Below, piece by piece: positions 5,841-6,776 of a stretch of 6,776 nucleotides of DNA; position 1 is the first letter of the stretch; each line of letters begins with the position of its first letter. Position numbers and translations under genes: made by a program. This DNA comes from Acidobacteria bacterium UBA7540 (GTDB lineage Bacteria > Acidobacteriota > Terriglobia > UBA7540). The notes below the pieces were generated by a model. It was not told where the DNA came from, did no database searches, and saw nothing but the letters and a program-made list of their open reading frames with translations. The DNA lies in NCBI GenBank assembly GCA_002478145.1, contig DLMI01000091.1, forward strand, positions 58,121 to 64,896. Reading direction: 5' to 3'.

Positions 5841-6362
5841 ATGTCCCGCTTGCGCCGCCTGGTATTATCCGACCGATTCTTCTTCATCACCTGCCGGCTG
5901 CCGCCCCACCGGGGCAGGCTTGAGGAACCCGAATTCGAGTGCTTGGCCCGCGTGGTACGGGAACGACGAGAGAAACATCACTTTCTGCTTACGGCCTGGG
6001 TCTTCTTGCCCGATCACTGGCACGCGATTTTATTCCCCCGCTTTCCGCTCAGCATCTCGCGGGTAATGGAATCGATCAAGGTCGGCTCGACTCTTCGCAT
6101 CAATGCCGGCAGAAAAGAGTCGGGCCTTCTCTGGCAACCCCGATTTTTGGACCGGGCTCTCCGGAGCGTTAAGGAATATTATGAGAAGGTGGAATACATT
6201 CACCTCAACCCCGTGAGAGCGGGCCTCGTCAAGCGGGCAGAGGACTGGCCCTGGTCGAGTGTGCACGATTACTCTGGGAGTCTGAGCGCGGCGGTCAGCG
6301 CGAATCGCATTCTGGCCGTTGATCGTATACTGCTGCCGGCGGATGAACGAACGCACATTTGA
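5841..6362 (+). CDS. REP-associated tyrosine transposase (RAYT), Y1/HUH family, intact
   Basis: A 173-residue single-domain transposase related to the IS200/IS605 Y1 enzymes (PF01797-like) and to the RAYT proteins tied to REP sequences. Such enzymes nick single-stranded DNA at the foot of a hairpin through a covalent phosphotyrosine. Visible motifs: N-terminal strand DRFFFITCRL (11-20); AWVFLPDHWHAILFP (52-66) with the HUH pair H59 and H61; the RAYT-typical [12 protein letters not shown] (96-107); [13 protein letters not shown] (118-130), whose Y119 is the likely nucleophile; and DWPWSSV (135-141). Length fits the family. It has no disabling mutation, unlike the copy at 3766-4288. There is no ribosome binding site, and the start is fixed by identity with copy 1 and by the TATAAT just upstream. 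REPs on both sides are its presumed substrates. Confidence 0.93.
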   Translation: MSRLRRLVLSDRFFFITCRLPPHRGRLEEPEFECLARVVRERREKHHFLLTAWVFLPDHWHAILFPRFPLSISRVMESIKVGSTLRINAGRKESGLLWQPRFLDRALRSVKEYYEKVEYIHLNPVRAGLVKRAEDWPWSSVHDYSGSLSAAVSANRILAVDRILLPADERTHI

Positions 6363-6367
6363 AGGAA

Positions 6368-6410
6368 AAGCCGCAGAGTCTCTGGAATACGAGACTCTGC
6401 GCTACCCGCT
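6368..6410 (-). repeat. REP-like palindrome, copy 2 right (inverted)
   Basis: Inverted partner of the left REP: arms 6372-6382 and 6391-6401, loop TGGAATAC, and CTAC at 6402-6405 (GTAG on the minus strand). It starts five bases after the RAYT stop codon and could also act as a transcript-end structure, though no T-run follows. Confidence 0.88.
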
Positions 6411-6776
6411 GCTGGACGATCTTGTCCTCCAGCGCCGCGATCCCCAACGGTCGTTGCCTCCCGTCGGCTTTCGGTATCCAGACTCTTCGCGACGGCTGCG
6501 CTCGATAGGCCCCGCGATGAATACGCCCATGAAGGTTCCTCAACCGCCCCTCCAGGCCTTCTCCATACTCTTCCCAAGTCACGCCGTCCACTCCGGGCGC
6601 TGCCTGTCTTTTCAGACCGTAGTAGCTCTCCCGCAGCAACTCGACCGTCACATGGTGAAGCAGGGCTGTGAACCTCAGCTTCCCGTTTTTCCGTGCTGTC
6701 TCGCGCACACGCTCCAGCCCACTTGGCCCGCTCTCCCGGCTCGGTGTCCGGCACGGGTTAGACTGTGGCGTGTTCT
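6409..6776 (-). pseudogene. ltrA: group II intron reverse transcriptase, N-terminal fragment, cut by REP
   Basis: Reading leftward from the window edge, 122 codons match the N-terminal part of bacterial group II intron-encoded reverse transcriptase/maturases: GLERVRETARKNGKLRFTAL, then LLRESYYGLKRQAAPGVDGV, then RGAYRAQPSRRVWIPKADG and RQRPLGIAALEDKIVQQ. These are the RT0 and RT1 blocks. The start codon lies beyond the right edge or close to it. After KIVQQ the family should continue toward the palm and the YADD catalytic motif, but the sequence instead enters the REP (in-frame RVAQSLVFQRLCG) and runs antisense through the RAYT gene to a stop at 6295. The rest of the gene is not found to the left of the RAYT element, so the enzyme is dead unless the window's right side holds another copy. 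Intron RNA domains cannot be judged here. Confidence 0.85.

Larger units (their letters stand above)
5765..6410 (+). mobile_element. REP-RAYT element, copy 2 (intact, inverted REP ends)
   Basis: A 646-base unit: REP hairpin, RAYT gene, REP hairpin. The ends 5765-5807 and 6368-6410 are inverted repeats of 43 bases with 2 mismatches, both in the hairpin loop. Each end is itself a palindrome with GTAG at its outer foot. This matches the arrangement known for RAYT genes flanked by inverted REPs. The left end shows an extra GGGTAGC immediately outside (5761-5767). No target duplication is seen. Confidence 0.88.

Noticed and set aside
3693..6410. Possible CRISPR array from repeated palindromes
   Set aside because: Only three repeats, in mixed orientation, with no regular spacers and no cas genes; they fit REPs beside a RAYT gene.
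6269..6754. 161-codon minus-strand frame overlapping the reverse transcriptase
   Set aside because: The neighbouring frame holds clear reverse transcriptase motifs, while this one gives a low-complexity arginine and serine rich product.

Overview
The window most likely comes from a member of the Acidobacteriota. The best clue is a tandem pair of secreted proteins of the 'VWFA-related' type (the TIGR03436-like family, which is strongly expanded in that phylum), next to a secreted DUF2911 protein and in moderately GC-rich DNA. No rRNA or other marker gene is present, so the phylum is an inference.

The left part (1 to about 3660) is ordinary chromosome. The first 178 codons of pyrG (CTP synthase) run leftward off the edge, behind a near-consensus sigma70-type promoter and a leader of about 140 nt. 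Divergent from it are two VWA-domain genes that almost touch (922-1938 and 1940-2968) and read as one transcription unit. A DUF2911 gene (3089-3613, minus strand) converges on them and has its own strong promoter and ribosome binding site.

The right part (about 3690 to 6776) is an accessory island built from mobile-element debris. It holds two directly repeated copies of a REP-associated tyrosine transposase (RAYT, Y1/HUH family), about 99% identical in the coding region. Each is preceded by a REP-like hairpin that carries a GTAG tetranucleotide at its foot. Copy 1 (3766-4288) is a pseudogene: one inserted T stops translation between the HUH motif and the probable catalytic tyrosine, and its downstream REP is lost at a junction with the tail of what looks like an IS1-like transposase. 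Copy 2 (5841-6362) is intact and is framed by two REPs in inverted orientation (43-bp arms with 2 mismatches). Its right REP abuts, and truncates, a group II intron reverse transcriptase gene that runs in from the right edge on the minus strand.

Between the two RAYT copies lie two unrecognised genes: a 152-residue protein with no export signal (4443-4901) and a 177-residue secreted protein with four cysteines (5164-5697). The most informative signal is the REP hairpin itself. Between copies 1 and 2 a base pair in the stem has flipped from C-G to G-C, with both arms changed together, so pairing is preserved while the sequence changes.
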